Translations under genes and position numbers: made by a program
The notes under the pieces: model-generated
What the model saw: only the letters and a program-made list of their open reading frames with translations
Told to the model about the DNA's origin: nothing
Databases searched by the model: none
From: a virus
Length of the DNA: 22,039 nt
Virus record (IMG/VR): IMGVR_UViG_3300036857_000168
Location: 1-22,039 of that record
Direction: 5' to 3' (one strand)
In this document: in pieces, positions 1 through 6,748 of the stretch
Layout: every line of letters begins with the position of its first letter
Position numbering within the stretch: the first letter of the stretch is position 1

Positions 1-127
1 CCGGGCTCGTTCGCGTCGCCGCCGAATCTAAAAACCCCGTTTTCTACCCCGGCAACACCCTTCCGTCGTTCGGCCAAGGCAAACGCCAACGCCCTCCCCC
101 TACCCCCATTGCACTCGGCACAAGAGG
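1..127. repeat. Terminal direct repeat, left copy (circular contig overlap)
   Basis: These 127 bases are identical to 21913-22039. The repeat lies inside the HNH gene reading frame, which continues without interruption across the joined ends. The simplest reading is that the contig is circular and was written with an assembly overlap. A length of 127 equals a common maximum de Bruijn k-mer size. It is therefore probably not a biological terminal repeat. Confidence 0.9.
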
Positions 128-296
128 GGACGAGGTTGGCCGGGTCGAAGGGCGCACCGCCGAGCGCGAGCGGTACCACATGGTCGGCTTGAGTCGCCTT
201 CGCTTTACCGCACCAATGGCAGGGCGGCGAGCCCGCCAAGACCCGAGCCCGAGCTACCCGATAGCGCCGCCCGTAGTTACGGCTTGGGCTTGGCAA
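1..296 (-). CDS. HNH endonuclease, N-terminal part (gene continues across circular junction)
   Basis: Joined across the circle (296 down to 1, then 21912 down to 21822) this frame encodes about 128 aa, beginning at a TTG codon (296-294) because an in-frame stop lies upstream and no ATG or GTG is available. The protein shows a classic phage HNH core: a basic N-terminus (RNYGRRYR), a CxxC pair at C26/C29, the catalytic DH at residues 38-39, Asn54 in NLVPSC and a second pair C59/C62 followed by N63. It overlaps the upstream Cys/His gene by 20 bases and the terminase start by 23. HNH proteins encoded beside the large terminase are known components of cos-type packaging machines, and that role is inferred here. 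The start codon is uncertain. The residues after about 85 look unconserved. Confidence 0.85.
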   Translation of the reverse strand, partial: MPSPSRNYGRRYRVARARVLAGSPPCHWCGKAKATQADHVVPLALGGAPFDPANLVPSCAECNGGRGRALAFALAERRKGVAGVENGVFRFGGDANEP

Positions 297-453
297 TGGT
301 CGTCGGTGGCTCGGGTTCCACGTCCACCCACTCTTCGGTCTCTTGGTCGAGCCGTTGTTGTTGCGCGCAGAGTCGGCACCAACGGCGGTGGCCGCTGGCG
401 TTGTAACTCCAACCGATTAGGTGGGGGCAGACCCGCTGATACTTAGTCGGCAC
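277..453 (-). CDS. Small Cys/His-rich phage protein (58 aa)
   Basis: Translation from GTG at 453 gives 58 aa. It contains CPHL, then about 16 residues later CRLC, which is a C-x-H...C-x-x-C spacing compatible with one bound zinc. The C-terminus is acidic and proline-rich (WVDVEPEPPTTIAKPKP). The start overlaps the end of the upstream 45-aa gene by 11 bases and its tail overlaps the HNH start by 20 bases, so the three are probably translationally coupled. An in-frame TTG at 507 would extend the protein, but that would overlap most of the upstream gene. Function is unknown. Its place directly before HNH and terminase suggests a packaging-operon accessory role. Confidence 0.65.
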   Translation of the reverse strand: MPTKYQRVCPHLIGWSYNASGHRRWCRLCAQQQRLDQETEEWVDVEPEPPTTIAKPKP

Positions 454-580
454 GATTGCGAATGGACGCCGAGCGCCGCGCCTTGCTCTTTGACGTGCTG
501 GACCCAACCTGCTTGCCCGTCGTCTTGTTCACAATCTTGTACGGCTTGCGGCCCTTGCCTTTGCGAACCGTGTACGGCAT
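443..580 (-). CDS. Short basic phage protein, MPY-type (45 aa)
   Basis: This ATG frame encodes 45 aa starting MPYTVRKGKGRKPYKIVNK and containing TTGKQVGSSTSKSKA. It closely resembles a very common family of tiny actinophage and other phage proteins with a 'MPYxVxK...YxIVNKxTGKxVG...TKxKA' pattern, whose function is not known. The protein is strongly basic (many Lys and Arg), so it may bind DNA. It is the first gene of the leftward packaging operon and starts just inside the divergent region with its GGCAC repeats. No good Shine-Dalgarno sequence is visible, so leaderless or weak initiation is possible. The family match is made from memory of the sequence pattern only. Confidence 0.72.
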   Translation of the reverse strand: MPYTVRKGKGRKPYKIVNKTTGKQVGSSTSKSKARRSASIRNRAD

Positions 581-695
581 GGCGTAAGCTTACGGCACAG
601 GACGGCACCCCGCAGCGCGGCACCCGCCATTAATCATGGCGCACCCCGCATCGTGGCACCCCGCCTAGCGCAAGCTAACCGGAGGTATTAGCCCG
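581..695. promoter_or_regulatory. Divergent intergenic region with GGCACCCCGC direct repeats
   Basis: This 115-bp region separates the leftward packaging operon from the rightward capsid operon. The pentamer GGCAC occurs at 594, 604, 619 and 655, and GGCACCCCGC is exact at 604-613 and 655-664 with variants at 619-627 and 640-649. The CACCC cores begin at 606, 621, 642 and 657, so the 15-base spacing is used twice. The only AT-rich stretch is ATTAATCAT at 629-637. A GGAGG at 681-685 serves the capsid gene. The region must supply divergent promoters and could also hold cos or terminase-binding repeats, because HNH and terminase lie just downstream. Neither role is proven by the sequence. Confidence 0.55.
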
Positions 696-1919
696 ATGTT
701 GAACGCCGTGCTACAGCGATTGGTGGACGAACGAACGCACGTCCACGAGCAGATCGATCTAGTGCTCGCGGGGGCGGTGGACGAAGACCGCGACCCGAGC
801 GAGTCCGAGCAGGAAACGCTTAAGCGGCTGCGCTCCCGGGCCGAAGAGCTTGAGCCTCAGATCGACTCGCTCTTGGAAACCGAAGAGGTCCGCCAGCGGG
901 CGAAAGACGCACGCGGATTTCTCACCCGTGCGACACCGGCCAAGCCCGACGAGGGTAAGCCCGAGCCCGAGGCGAACGACTACGAGAGCTTCGCCCACTA
1001 TGCCCGCGATCTCGTACTGACCCGCTCGGATCGGGTCGGCCATTCCGTCCCCGTGCACATCCGCCACGCCGCCGCCGAGCGGCTAGAGCGGGCGGTTTCG
1101 CAGGTCCTCACCGCCGACGTGGGGCCGCTGATCCAGCCGCAGTACATCGCCCAGATAATGCAGCTAATCGACCGCGCCCGGCCGCTCGTGAACGCCTCGA
1201 ATCGGATCGGGCTCGCCTCGGGCAAGCTCGAATGGCCGCGCATCACCGAAGTCCCCGAAGTCGGCGTCCAGGCGACCGAGAAAACCGAGGCCGGTGACGG
1301 CTCGATGACGGTGGACGTAATGAACACCGTCGCCAAGACCTACCTCGTGGCGGCCAATTTCTCTTGGCAGACGATCCAGTGGTCAAACCCGGACGCACTC
1401 CGCTTGTGGTTCGACCTGGCCGGGGCGAGCTATGCCCGCCAGACCGACGCGGCGGCGGCGGCCGTCATCGAAGCGGCCGACACAACGCCGACGCCGGTAG
1501 CGAGCGCCGACCTCGAAGGCTGGATGGCCGCAATCGCGGCGGCGGCTGGCGAGGTATACGCCAACACCGGGCGTTTCCCCGACACCGTGGCCGCCGCTCC
1601 CGATGTGGGCTTCGCATTGCTCGGGCTCGTCTCGGGGACCGCTCCCGTTTTCGTCGCCACCGGCGCCGGAAACTTCGGCGGAAACTTCCCCGCCATCGGT
1701 GGGTTGCGCTTCGTGATCTCGAACGCACTCACGGCCGGGACCGCCATCGTCGGTGATTTCTCGGCCCTGCTATCGGCCGAGACGCCGGGTAGCCCGGTGG
1801 AAGCCCGCGTGGTCGAGCCCTCCATCGGCGGGCTCGAAGTCGGGATCATCGGCGCCTTCGCGTGTGCGATCACCGATCCGGGCGCGTTCGCGGAATTGAC
1901 GGCACCGGCAGGGCCGTAG
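696..1919 (+). CDS. Major capsid protein, HK97 fold
   Basis: The 407-aa product forms the icosahedral shell. Residues 1 to about 75 are charged and heptad-like (coiled coil), matching the N-terminal delta/scaffolding region of HK97-type capsid proteins that is normally removed by the prohead protease. From about residue 100 the sequence follows the phage capsid family, including LTADVGPLIQPQYIAQIM, a central Ala-rich helix region, GGLRFVISNAL and a C-terminal domain ending GAFAELTAPAGP. The start is supported by GGAGG at 681-685. A protease of the matching S78 family is encoded at 17883-18479 but on the opposite strand, whereas it normally sits directly upstream. Confidence 0.93.
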   Translation: MLNAVLQRLVDERTHVHEQIDLVLAGAVDEDRDPSESEQETLKRLRSRAEELEPQIDSLLETEEVRQRAKDARGFLTRATPAKPDEGKPEPEANDYESFAHYARDLVLTRSDRVGHSVPVHIRHAAAERLERAVSQVLTADVGPLIQPQYIAQIMQLIDRARPLVNASNRIGLASGKLEWPRITEVPEVGVQATEKTEAGDGSMTVDVMNTVAKTYLVAANFSWQTIQWSNPDALRLWFDLAGASYARQTDAAAAAVIEAADTTPTPVASADLEGWMAAIAAAAGEVYANTGRFPDTVAAAPDVGFALLGLVSGTAPVFVATGAGNFGGNFPAIGGLRFVISNALTAGTAIVGDFSALLSAETPGSPVEARVVEPSIGGLEVGIIGAFACAITDPGAFAELTAPAGP

Positions 1920-1921
1920 CG

Positions 1922-2122
1922 ATGACCAAGTACCGCGAACGACGGGAAAGCGGGATGTACGCCAACCCGCAACCACCCGGCGATGACGACAAGTACGACG
2001 TGGAACCGGACCTCGACGCCATGAGCAAAGACGAGCTTTTGGCGTTGGCGAAAGAGCGGGGCGTAAGCCCGGCCAATGCGACCATGACTAAAGCCGAGCT
2101 AAAGGCGGCGCTCGCCGGATGA
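1922..2122 (+). CDS. Small head-module protein with SAP/Rho-N-like C-terminus
   Basis: The 66-aa product has a polar N-terminus with a DDDKYDVEPD stretch. Its C-terminal helix-hairpin-helix-like segment, LDAMSKDELLALAKERGV followed by MTKAELKAALAG, resembles the SAP/HeH/Rho-N motif of nucleic-acid-binding proteins. Small proteins with this ending are common just after capsid genes in actinophages, but their role is not established. The start is two bases after the capsid stop. An alternative ATG at 1955 has a GGGAAAGCGGG stretch upstream and would give 55 aa. The end overlaps the next gene by four bases. Confidence 0.75.
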   Translation: MTKYRERRESGMYANPQPPGDDDKYDVEPDLDAMSKDELLALAKERGVSPANATMTKAELKAALAG

Positions 2123-2442
2123 GCTACGCCACCACCGAAGAGCTAGCGGCGGCGCTTCGGATTCGGGAAACCGAATCGAACACCGCGACCCTACAAGCGT
2201 GCTTGGACGCGGCGGCGCAGGAGATCGACCACGAGGTGGACCGCGACGAGCCGATTCCGGACGGTGACGCCCTCGCCAACAGGGTCAACATCGTTCGCGG
2301 GGTCGAGTGGTTCAAGGCAAACGACGCCGCCTTCGGGGTGATCGGCTTCGACCAAACCGGAGTGCTAACGGCGCCCCGGGATTCCTTCAACCGGCACGCC
2401 TTCGAGCTAACCCCGCTCAAGCAGAATTGGGGCTTGGCGTAG
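2119..2442 (+). CDS. Head-tail connector (gp6-like adaptor)
   Basis: The 107-aa product matches the phage gp6-like head-tail connector pattern. It opens with MSYATTEELAAALRI, followed by a helix with LQACLDAAAQEIDHEVDRD and then ANRVNIVRGVEWFKAND, and a C-terminal segment with GVLTAPRDSF. These proteins form the ring that attaches below the portal. It begins inside the previous gene (ATGA-type overlap of four bases) and its TAG shares one base with the GTG of the next gene. Position after capsid fits the usual order. The identification is from family pattern and synteny. Confidence 0.8.
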   Translation: MSYATTEELAAALRIRETESNTATLQACLDAAAQEIDHEVDRDEPIPDGDALANRVNIVRGVEWFKANDAAFGVIGFDQTGVLTAPRDSFNRHAFELTPLKQNWGLA

Positions 2443-2843
2443 TGGGCGCGCTCCCTCTGACTGAGGTACGGGCGAGGGCCGCCACCGCCCTCGCCCCATC
2501 CTCGGAATCGGACGCCGACGTGCTCTTCGACTACCCCGATGCGGTCACGCCCCCGGCGCTCGTACTGACCTGGGACGAACCCTGGCTAGAGGCCGATACG
2601 TTCGGCCCCTGCATTTGGGACGCCCGCTTTGCGGTGCTGGCGGTCGTCGCCCGGGTCGAGCCCGCCATCGGGCCGCTGGAAGAGCTAATCGGCTTCGTAA
2701 CGCAACGGCTGGCGGCCGACGATTACTCGTGGCCGACCGCGCTTGTACAAGCCCCCCGCTGGCTGGAATTCGGCGGCGTCAAGCTACTCGGCGCCCGCAT
2801 CGTCTACCGGCTCAAAGTCACCACGAATGGAGGTCCGCCCTAA
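2442..2843 (+). CDS. Head-tail joining / tail terminator-like protein
   Basis: A GTG at 2442, overlapping the previous stop by one base (TAGTG), opens a 133-aa frame. The protein begins ALPLTEVRARAATALAPS and then has alternating beta-strand and helix segments such as DARFAVLAVVARVEP and LEELIGFVTQRLAADDYSW, finishing with a strand that includes ARIVYRLKVT. This layout resembles tail terminator proteins, which cap the tail tube at the head-tail junction. It lies just upstream of the major tail protein, which also fits. The family assignment is moderate, and a generic minor head-tail protein is the alternative. Confidence 0.65.
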   Translation: MGALPLTEVRARAATALAPSSESDADVLFDYPDAVTPPALVLTWDEPWLEADTFGPCIWDARFAVLAVVARVEPAIGPLEELIGFVTQRLAADDYSWPTALVQAPRWLEFGGVKLLGARIVYRLKVTTNGGPP

Positions 2844-3286
2844 TGGCCGTAACGCCGACGGTGCCCAACCCCGTGATCCTCGACAACGCGGCGCTTTCTA
2901 TCGACGGAAAGCCGCTCGACTGTTTGACCAACCACCTAGAGATTTCGCCCGATACGTCGGTCACGACCCTGGACACCTTTTGCGGGTCGCGCGACTACCC
3001 GGGCATCACCAAGTGGTCTCTCGTCGCCACCCTGTACCAGTCGTTCGACCCCGACGCGACCGAAGACGTGCTGAGCGCGGCCGTTGCCGGGGGCGAGCCG
3101 GTCCCCTTCACGGTGCTTCCCGACCGTAGCCAACCGGTCGGACCGACCAACCCGGAGTTTTCCGGGGAGGTAATCCCGCAGCCTTACGCGCCGATCAATG
3201 GCGACGCCGGGGACGCCTCGACCATCGAGCTTGAATGGTCAATGACGGGGCCGCCCGCCAAGGCGGTGGCGCCCGCCGGTGGGTGA
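2843..3286 (+). CDS. Major tail tube protein (putative)
   Basis: The ATG shares one base with the preceding TAA. The 147-aa product is beta-rich, with segments such as NAALSIDGKPLDCLTNHLEI, TKWSLVATLYQSFD and ASTIELEWSMTG. The final strand resembles the closing strand of small siphophage tube proteins, which polymerise as hexameric rings to make the tail tube. It is shorter than many tail tube proteins, which fits a compact genome. Position between the terminator-like gene and the tail chaperones supports the call. Confidence 0.75.
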   Translation: MAVTPTVPNPVILDNAALSIDGKPLDCLTNHLEISPDTSVTTLDTFCGSRDYPGITKWSLVATLYQSFDPDATEDVLSAAVAGGEPVPFTVLPDRSQPVGPTNPEFSGEVIPQPYAPINGDAGDASTIELEWSMTGPPAKAVAPAGG

Positions 3287-3668
3287 TCGGATCGACGTAG
3301 AGGTACTCGGGCTCGATGAGCTAGTCAGCGGCTCACGAAAGCTCTTCCGCCAGATCGGCAAGAGCGCCGACCGGCGCTTCGGGGACGTGGCCGAGCGGCG
3401 AGCCCGGATCGCCCGGGGGATCGTCCCCCGGCTTAGCGGCACGCTGGCCGCGTCGGTCGCACACGAGGGCGCCGAAGTGCAGATGGGCGAGGGCGTCCCC
3501 TACGCCGGTTGGGTCGAATGGGGCGGGACTCGGGGACGGCCCTACTTCCCCGAGGGCCGCTATTTCTGGCCGGTCGCATACGAGCAGGTCGAAAGCGAGC
3601 TACAGCGCGAGGGGACCGCCGTAGCGCAACACGAAACGAGGGGGTTCCAATGGCCGAGCCCGACGTAA
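3279..3668 (+). CDS. HK97 gp10-like tail completion/neck protein
   Basis: A GTG at 3279, eight bases inside the previous gene, begins a 129-aa frame. The diagnostic portion is VPYAGWVEWGGTRGRPYFPEGRYFWPV (positions about 75-100), which matches the 'YAxxvEfGt...ppRpf' signature of HK97 gp10-like proteins. These act at the head-tail interface during tail completion. The N-terminal half is a basic amphipathic helix region. In many phages this gene precedes the major tail protein. Here it follows it, a small order change. Confidence 0.78.
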   Translation: MGDRIDVEVLGLDELVSGSRKLFRQIGKSADRRFGDVAERRARIARGIVPRLSGTLAASVAHEGAEVQMGEGVPYAGWVEWGGTRGRPYFPEGRYFWPVAYEQVESELQREGTAVAQHETRGFQWPSPT

Positions 3669-3982
3669 TGGAGATCGGCGCGCGGGCACCGCGTGAAGTC
3701 ACATTGCGGGTGGAAGAGATGACGAGCCCGCGTTTCACCCCGCGCGAATTGCGGCTCGTGAAAGAGCACACCGGGCGGGCGTTTACCGCGCTCGTGGCCG
3801 ACGACGAGAGCGACGAAAAACTAACGGTGCTGGCGTGGCTCAAGCTACGCCGGGATGGCTTTCTCGGCACGCTGGCCGACCTTGACGACACGGTAATCAC
3901 GCTCGAAACGGGCGCCAGCGAGGACCCTACGAGCGAGCCAGCGCCGACGCCCTCGCCGCCTTTTGCCGGTACTGGCGAATGA
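3650..3982 (+). CDS. Tail assembly chaperone, gpG-like
   Basis: The 110-aa product lies immediately upstream of the tape measure gene, where siphophages encode two overlapping tail assembly chaperones. Residues 1-80 form a compact domain (REVTLRVEEMTSPRFTPREL, then LTVLAWLKLRRDGF) and the tail is low-complexity (SEDPTSEPAPTPSPPFAGTGE), typical of the unshifted G product. The gene overlaps the gp10-like gene by 19 bases. In other phages a fraction of ribosomes shift -1 near the end to make a G-T fusion. The -1 frame here is open and family-like, as described for the next gene. Confidence 0.78.
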   Translation: MAEPDVMEIGARAPREVTLRVEEMTSPRFTPRELRLVKEHTGRAFTALVADDESDEKLTVLAWLKLRRDGFLGTLADLDDTVITLETGASEDPTSEPAPTPSPPFAGTGE

Positions 3983-4095
3983 CGCCGCGCGAAGTAGACG
4001 AGCTAACGGCGGTCGAATACGCCGCGTTCTGGCGCTACGCCGAACGTGAAGTCCGCGAAGCCGAACGCGAACGGCGGAAGGCTCGCAAGCGCTAA
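3979..4095 (+). CDS. Tail assembly chaperone, gpT-like downstream frame
   Basis: An ATG at 3979, in an ATGA overlap with the G-like gene, gives 38 aa beginning MTPREVDELTAVEYAAFWRY and ending in a basic run. The frame is open well upstream of that ATG and reads ALAAFCRYWRMTPREVDELT, which is typical gpT-domain sequence. The true product may therefore be a G-T fusion made by -1 frameshifting rather than a separate 38-aa protein. I see no canonical slippery heptamer in the overlap. CCT TTT G at about 3959-3965 is the nearest weak candidate. The stop shares one base with the tape measure start. Confidence 0.7.
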   Translation: MTPREVDELTAVEYAAFWRYAEREVREAERERRKARKR

Positions 4096-5897
4096 TGGCG
4101 GGCGTTGCCGAAGTCGTCGTTAAGTACGTTGCCGACACGAAGCAGCTAGCGAGCGGGCTAGCGAAAGCCGAGAGCGCTTCCAAGTCCACCGGCGAGCGAA
4201 TCAAAGGGATGGGCAAGGCGGCCGTGGTGGCGGCGGGTGCGGCCGGGCTCGGGGCACTCGTCGCCACCTTCAAGGTCGGGATTGACGAATTTAGCGAGGC
4301 GGCCAAGGTCGGCGCCCAGACCGAAGCGGTAATCAAGTCCACCGGCAGGGCGGCCAACGTCACGACCAAGCACGTCGAAGACCTCGCCGGTGCGCTTATG
4401 CAAAAGAGCGGCGTGGACGACGAGGCGATCCAAAGCGGCGAGAACATCATCCTCACCTTCAAAGGCATTCGCAACGAGGTAGGAAAAGGGAACGACGTTT
4501 TCGACCAAACGACGAAAGCCGCGCTCGATATGTCCGTCGCGCTCGGGATGGACGTTACTCAAAGCGCAATGCAGCTAGGGAAAGCCCTTAACGACCCGGT
4601 TAAGGGCATGACCAAGCTACAGCGAGTCGGCGTCACTTTCACCGACGCCCAGAAAAAGCAAGCCGAAGCGATGGTGAAAAGCGGCGACGTAATGGGCGCG
4701 CAAAAGATCATCCTCAAAGAGCTAAACTCGGAATTCGGGGGCTCGGCCGAAGCCATCGGCAAGACCCTTCCCGGCCAGATAAACATTCTCAAGCAGAATT
4801 TCTCCAACCTGGCCGGGCAGCTAGTGGGCACGCTCGCCCCCGCTTTCGGCAAGCTCGCCGGTTTCATGGCGAAGCATCCCAAGCTCTTCCAAGCAATCGT
4901 GATCGCGGTGCTCGCCCTCTCGGCCGCAATGGTGGCGCTCAACGTCGCCCTTGCCGTTACCGCCGCGCTCGAAGCTTCCGTCCTACTCCCGGCGCTGGCC
5001 GTCGTCGCCGCGCTGGCCGCCTTCGTCGCCGTCGCCATTCTCGTCTACAAGCATTGGGGCGATATCACCGACGCGATGGGCCATTGGTGGGACGTGCTCA
5101 AGAGCACGATCCTCGGGGCGTGGAAGAAACTGTCCGACGCCGCCGGGAGCGTTATGGACGGGATCAAAAAGGCGGCCCAAACGCTGCTGGCGTGGCTCAA
5201 GACGAATTGGCCGTACCTCGTCGGCATCCTCGCCGGTCCCTTCGGGCTCGCCGTCGCCGCCATCTACAAGCATTGGGACAAGATCACCGGCGCTATCCAA
5301 GACGGCTTCGCCGCCGTTAAGCGGGCGATTAGCGCCGGGGCCGATACCGTCGTCGGCTGGGGGAAGAGCATCGCCGGGTGGATCAAAAGCGGCGTTGTCG
5401 CCGGGCTAAGCGGGATCGGCGCCGCCGCTTGGGGCGTGGTGCGCAACATCGAAGCGGTCTTCCTCCAATTCAAAAACACCGTGCTCGGCTGGGGCTCGGC
5501 CATCGGCGGGTGGATCAAAAGCGGAATCGTCACCGGGATAACGGGCGTCGGGAAAGCGATCTGGGAGATAGTGCGGCCCGCCGTCAATACCGTTATCAAG
5601 GCGATAAATGCGCTCGGCCATTTCTCCGTCAAAAAGCGCAAGCTCCCGGGGCCGATCCCCGACATTCCCGGCTTCGACGTAACGCTCTGGAAGATTCCAC
5701 TCCTGGCCGGGGGCGGGATCGTGACCGAGCCGACCCTAGCGCTTGTGGGCGAGCGTGGCCCCGAGGCGGTCGTTCCGTTGTCCGGTAGCTCGCCGGTCGG
5801 CGCTAGCTACACGCTCAACCTGTACGCGCGCCAAGTCAACCCGGCCGATATCGCCTGGGGCTTCCGGCGGCTCGAATTGCTTAGGGCGGGCCGATGA
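4095..5897 (+). CDS. Tape measure protein
   Basis: This 600-aa protein, the largest in the genome, sets tail length and is threaded inside the tube. The N-terminus has helical repeats (KYVADTKQLASGLAKAES) and a domain with TFKGIRNEVGKGNDVFDQ. A long hydrophobic span lies at about residues 265-320, followed by Trp-rich internal repeats, with YKHWGDIT versus YKHWDKIT and GWIKSGVVAGLSGIG versus GWIKSGIVTGITGVG. The C-terminus has the common tape-measure signature GGGIVTEPTLALVGERGPEA. The gene overlaps the chaperone by one base and the next gene by four. Its length predicts a short tail of roughly 90 nm by the usual 0.15 nm per residue rule. Confidence 0.93.
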   Translation: MAGVAEVVVKYVADTKQLASGLAKAESASKSTGERIKGMGKAAVVAAGAAGLGALVATFKVGIDEFSEAAKVGAQTEAVIKSTGRAANVTTKHVEDLAGALMQKSGVDDEAIQSGENIILTFKGIRNEVGKGNDVFDQTTKAALDMSVALGMDVTQSAMQLGKALNDPVKGMTKLQRVGVTFTDAQKKQAEAMVKSGDVMGAQKIILKELNSEFGGSAEAIGKTLPGQINILKQNFSNLAGQLVGTLAPAFGKLAGFMAKHPKLFQAIVIAVLALSAAMVALNVALAVTAALEASVLLPALAVVAALAAFVAVAILVYKHWGDITDAMGHWWDVLKSTILGAWKKLSDAAGSVMDGIKKAAQTLLAWLKTNWPYLVGILAGPFGLAVAAIYKHWDKITGAIQDGFAAVKRAISAGADTVVGWGKSIAGWIKSGVVAGLSGIGAAAWGVVRNIEAVFLQFKNTVLGWGSAIGGWIKSGIVTGITGVGKAIWEIVRPAVNTVIKAINALGHFSVKKRKLPGPIPDIPGFDVTLWKIPLLAGGGIVTEPTLALVGERGPEAVVPLSGSSPVGASYTLNLYARQVNPADIAWGFRRLELLRAGR

Positions 5898-6748
5898 GCG
5901 AACGCCCTTACGAGCCCATCGAGTGCGAAACGCTCGAATACACAAACCCCGACGGCGACTCGATTCGCGTCCGAATGCTGGTAGGCGTAGCGGGCCGGAT
6001 GATGGCGCCCGCCAATCTGACTACCGTGGCGATCCCCCAAAGCGATGGCTCGGCGTTTCTCGGGGCCGACTACCTGGCGCGCGCGGTTACGGTGCCGGTC
6101 CCCTTCCCGGGCTCGCTACTCGACCGCGACGAGCTTCGCCGCTGGGCGAAGGTGCTTGACCCAAAGCGCGGCGAAGGCGTCTTGGCGGTCGTACAGGGCG
6201 AGTGGGCCGGGCGCCAACTCGTCTGCACCTACGAGGCCGGGCTAGACGCGCTTGAAGAGCAGGGCGACGTGCAAACCGGGACGCTGCTTTTCCGGGCCGC
6301 GTGGCCGTACTGGCAGGACCCCGACGATTCGGAAATCGACGTGGCCCAGGGCGGCGCTTTGGTCAAGTGGTTCCCCTTCCTACCGCTCGTCTTGGGCGCG
6401 TCGGATGCCTTCGCCGGTTTCACCATCGACAACGACGGCGACGCCACCGCCTGGCCGGTCGTGGTCGTGAACGGGCCGGGGCTCGAAGTCGAAGCCCGCA
6501 ACGAGACGACCGGCGAGCGCTGGCACGTCAACGGCGCCCTGCTGGGCGGCCAGACGATGACGGTCGATACCCGGCCGGGCCACAAGACGGTCGATATCGC
6601 GGGCGCCAACGGCTTCCCCCGGCTCGCCAGCGGCTCGAATCTCTGGGGGCTCGCGCCGGGGCCGAATCGCGTCACCGTTTCGATGGCGGCCACCGATCCG
6701 ACTAGCCTTATCCGCTTCACTTGGCGGCGCAATTGGCTAGCGGCCTAA
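5894..6748 (+). CDS. Distal tail protein (Dit-like minor tail protein)
   Basis: The 284-aa product follows the tape measure with an ATGA overlap, the standard place for the distal tail protein that forms the hub at the tail tip. Visible features include a beta-rich N-terminal half (GDSIRVRMLVGVAG, DYLARAVTVPVPFPG), a DRDELRRWAKVLDPKRGEG segment and a galectin-like C-terminal half with GFTIDNDGDATAWPVVVV and TMTVDTRPGHKTV. The phrase about 'nodGDapawPv' followed by a vDtrpG strand is typical of siphophage tail proteins of this kind. Its last 28 bases may overlap the next gene, depending on that start. Confidence 0.83.
   Translation: MSERPYEPIECETLEYTNPDGDSIRVRMLVGVAGRMMAPANLTTVAIPQSDGSAFLGADYLARAVTVPVPFPGSLLDRDELRRWAKVLDPKRGEGVLAVVQGEWAGRQLVCTYEAGLDALEEQGDVQTGTLLFRAAWPYWQDPDDSEIDVAQGGALVKWFPFLPLVLGASDAFAGFTIDNDGDATAWPVVVVNGPGLEVEARNETTGERWHVNGALLGGQTMTVDTRPGHKTVDIAGANGFPRLASGSNLWGLAPGPNRVTVSMAATDPTSLIRFTWRRNWLAA

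Noticed and set aside
1-127. Biological direct terminal repeats (T7-like ends)
   Set aside because: The repeat lies wholly within the HNH coding frame and its length equals a common assembly k-mer, so an assembly overlap of a circular sequence is more likely.
417-633. Overlapping 68-70 aa frames on both strands at the left end
   Set aside because: They are alternative frames of the 45-aa MPY-type and 58-aa Cys/His genes, which show recognisable family sequence and coupled overlaps.
1430-1972. 180-aa open frame on the minus strand across the capsid gene
   Set aside because: Antisense to a well supported capsid gene, with Ser/Pro/Ala-rich low-complexity sequence caused by GC-rich third positions. 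No domain or ribosome-binding site.
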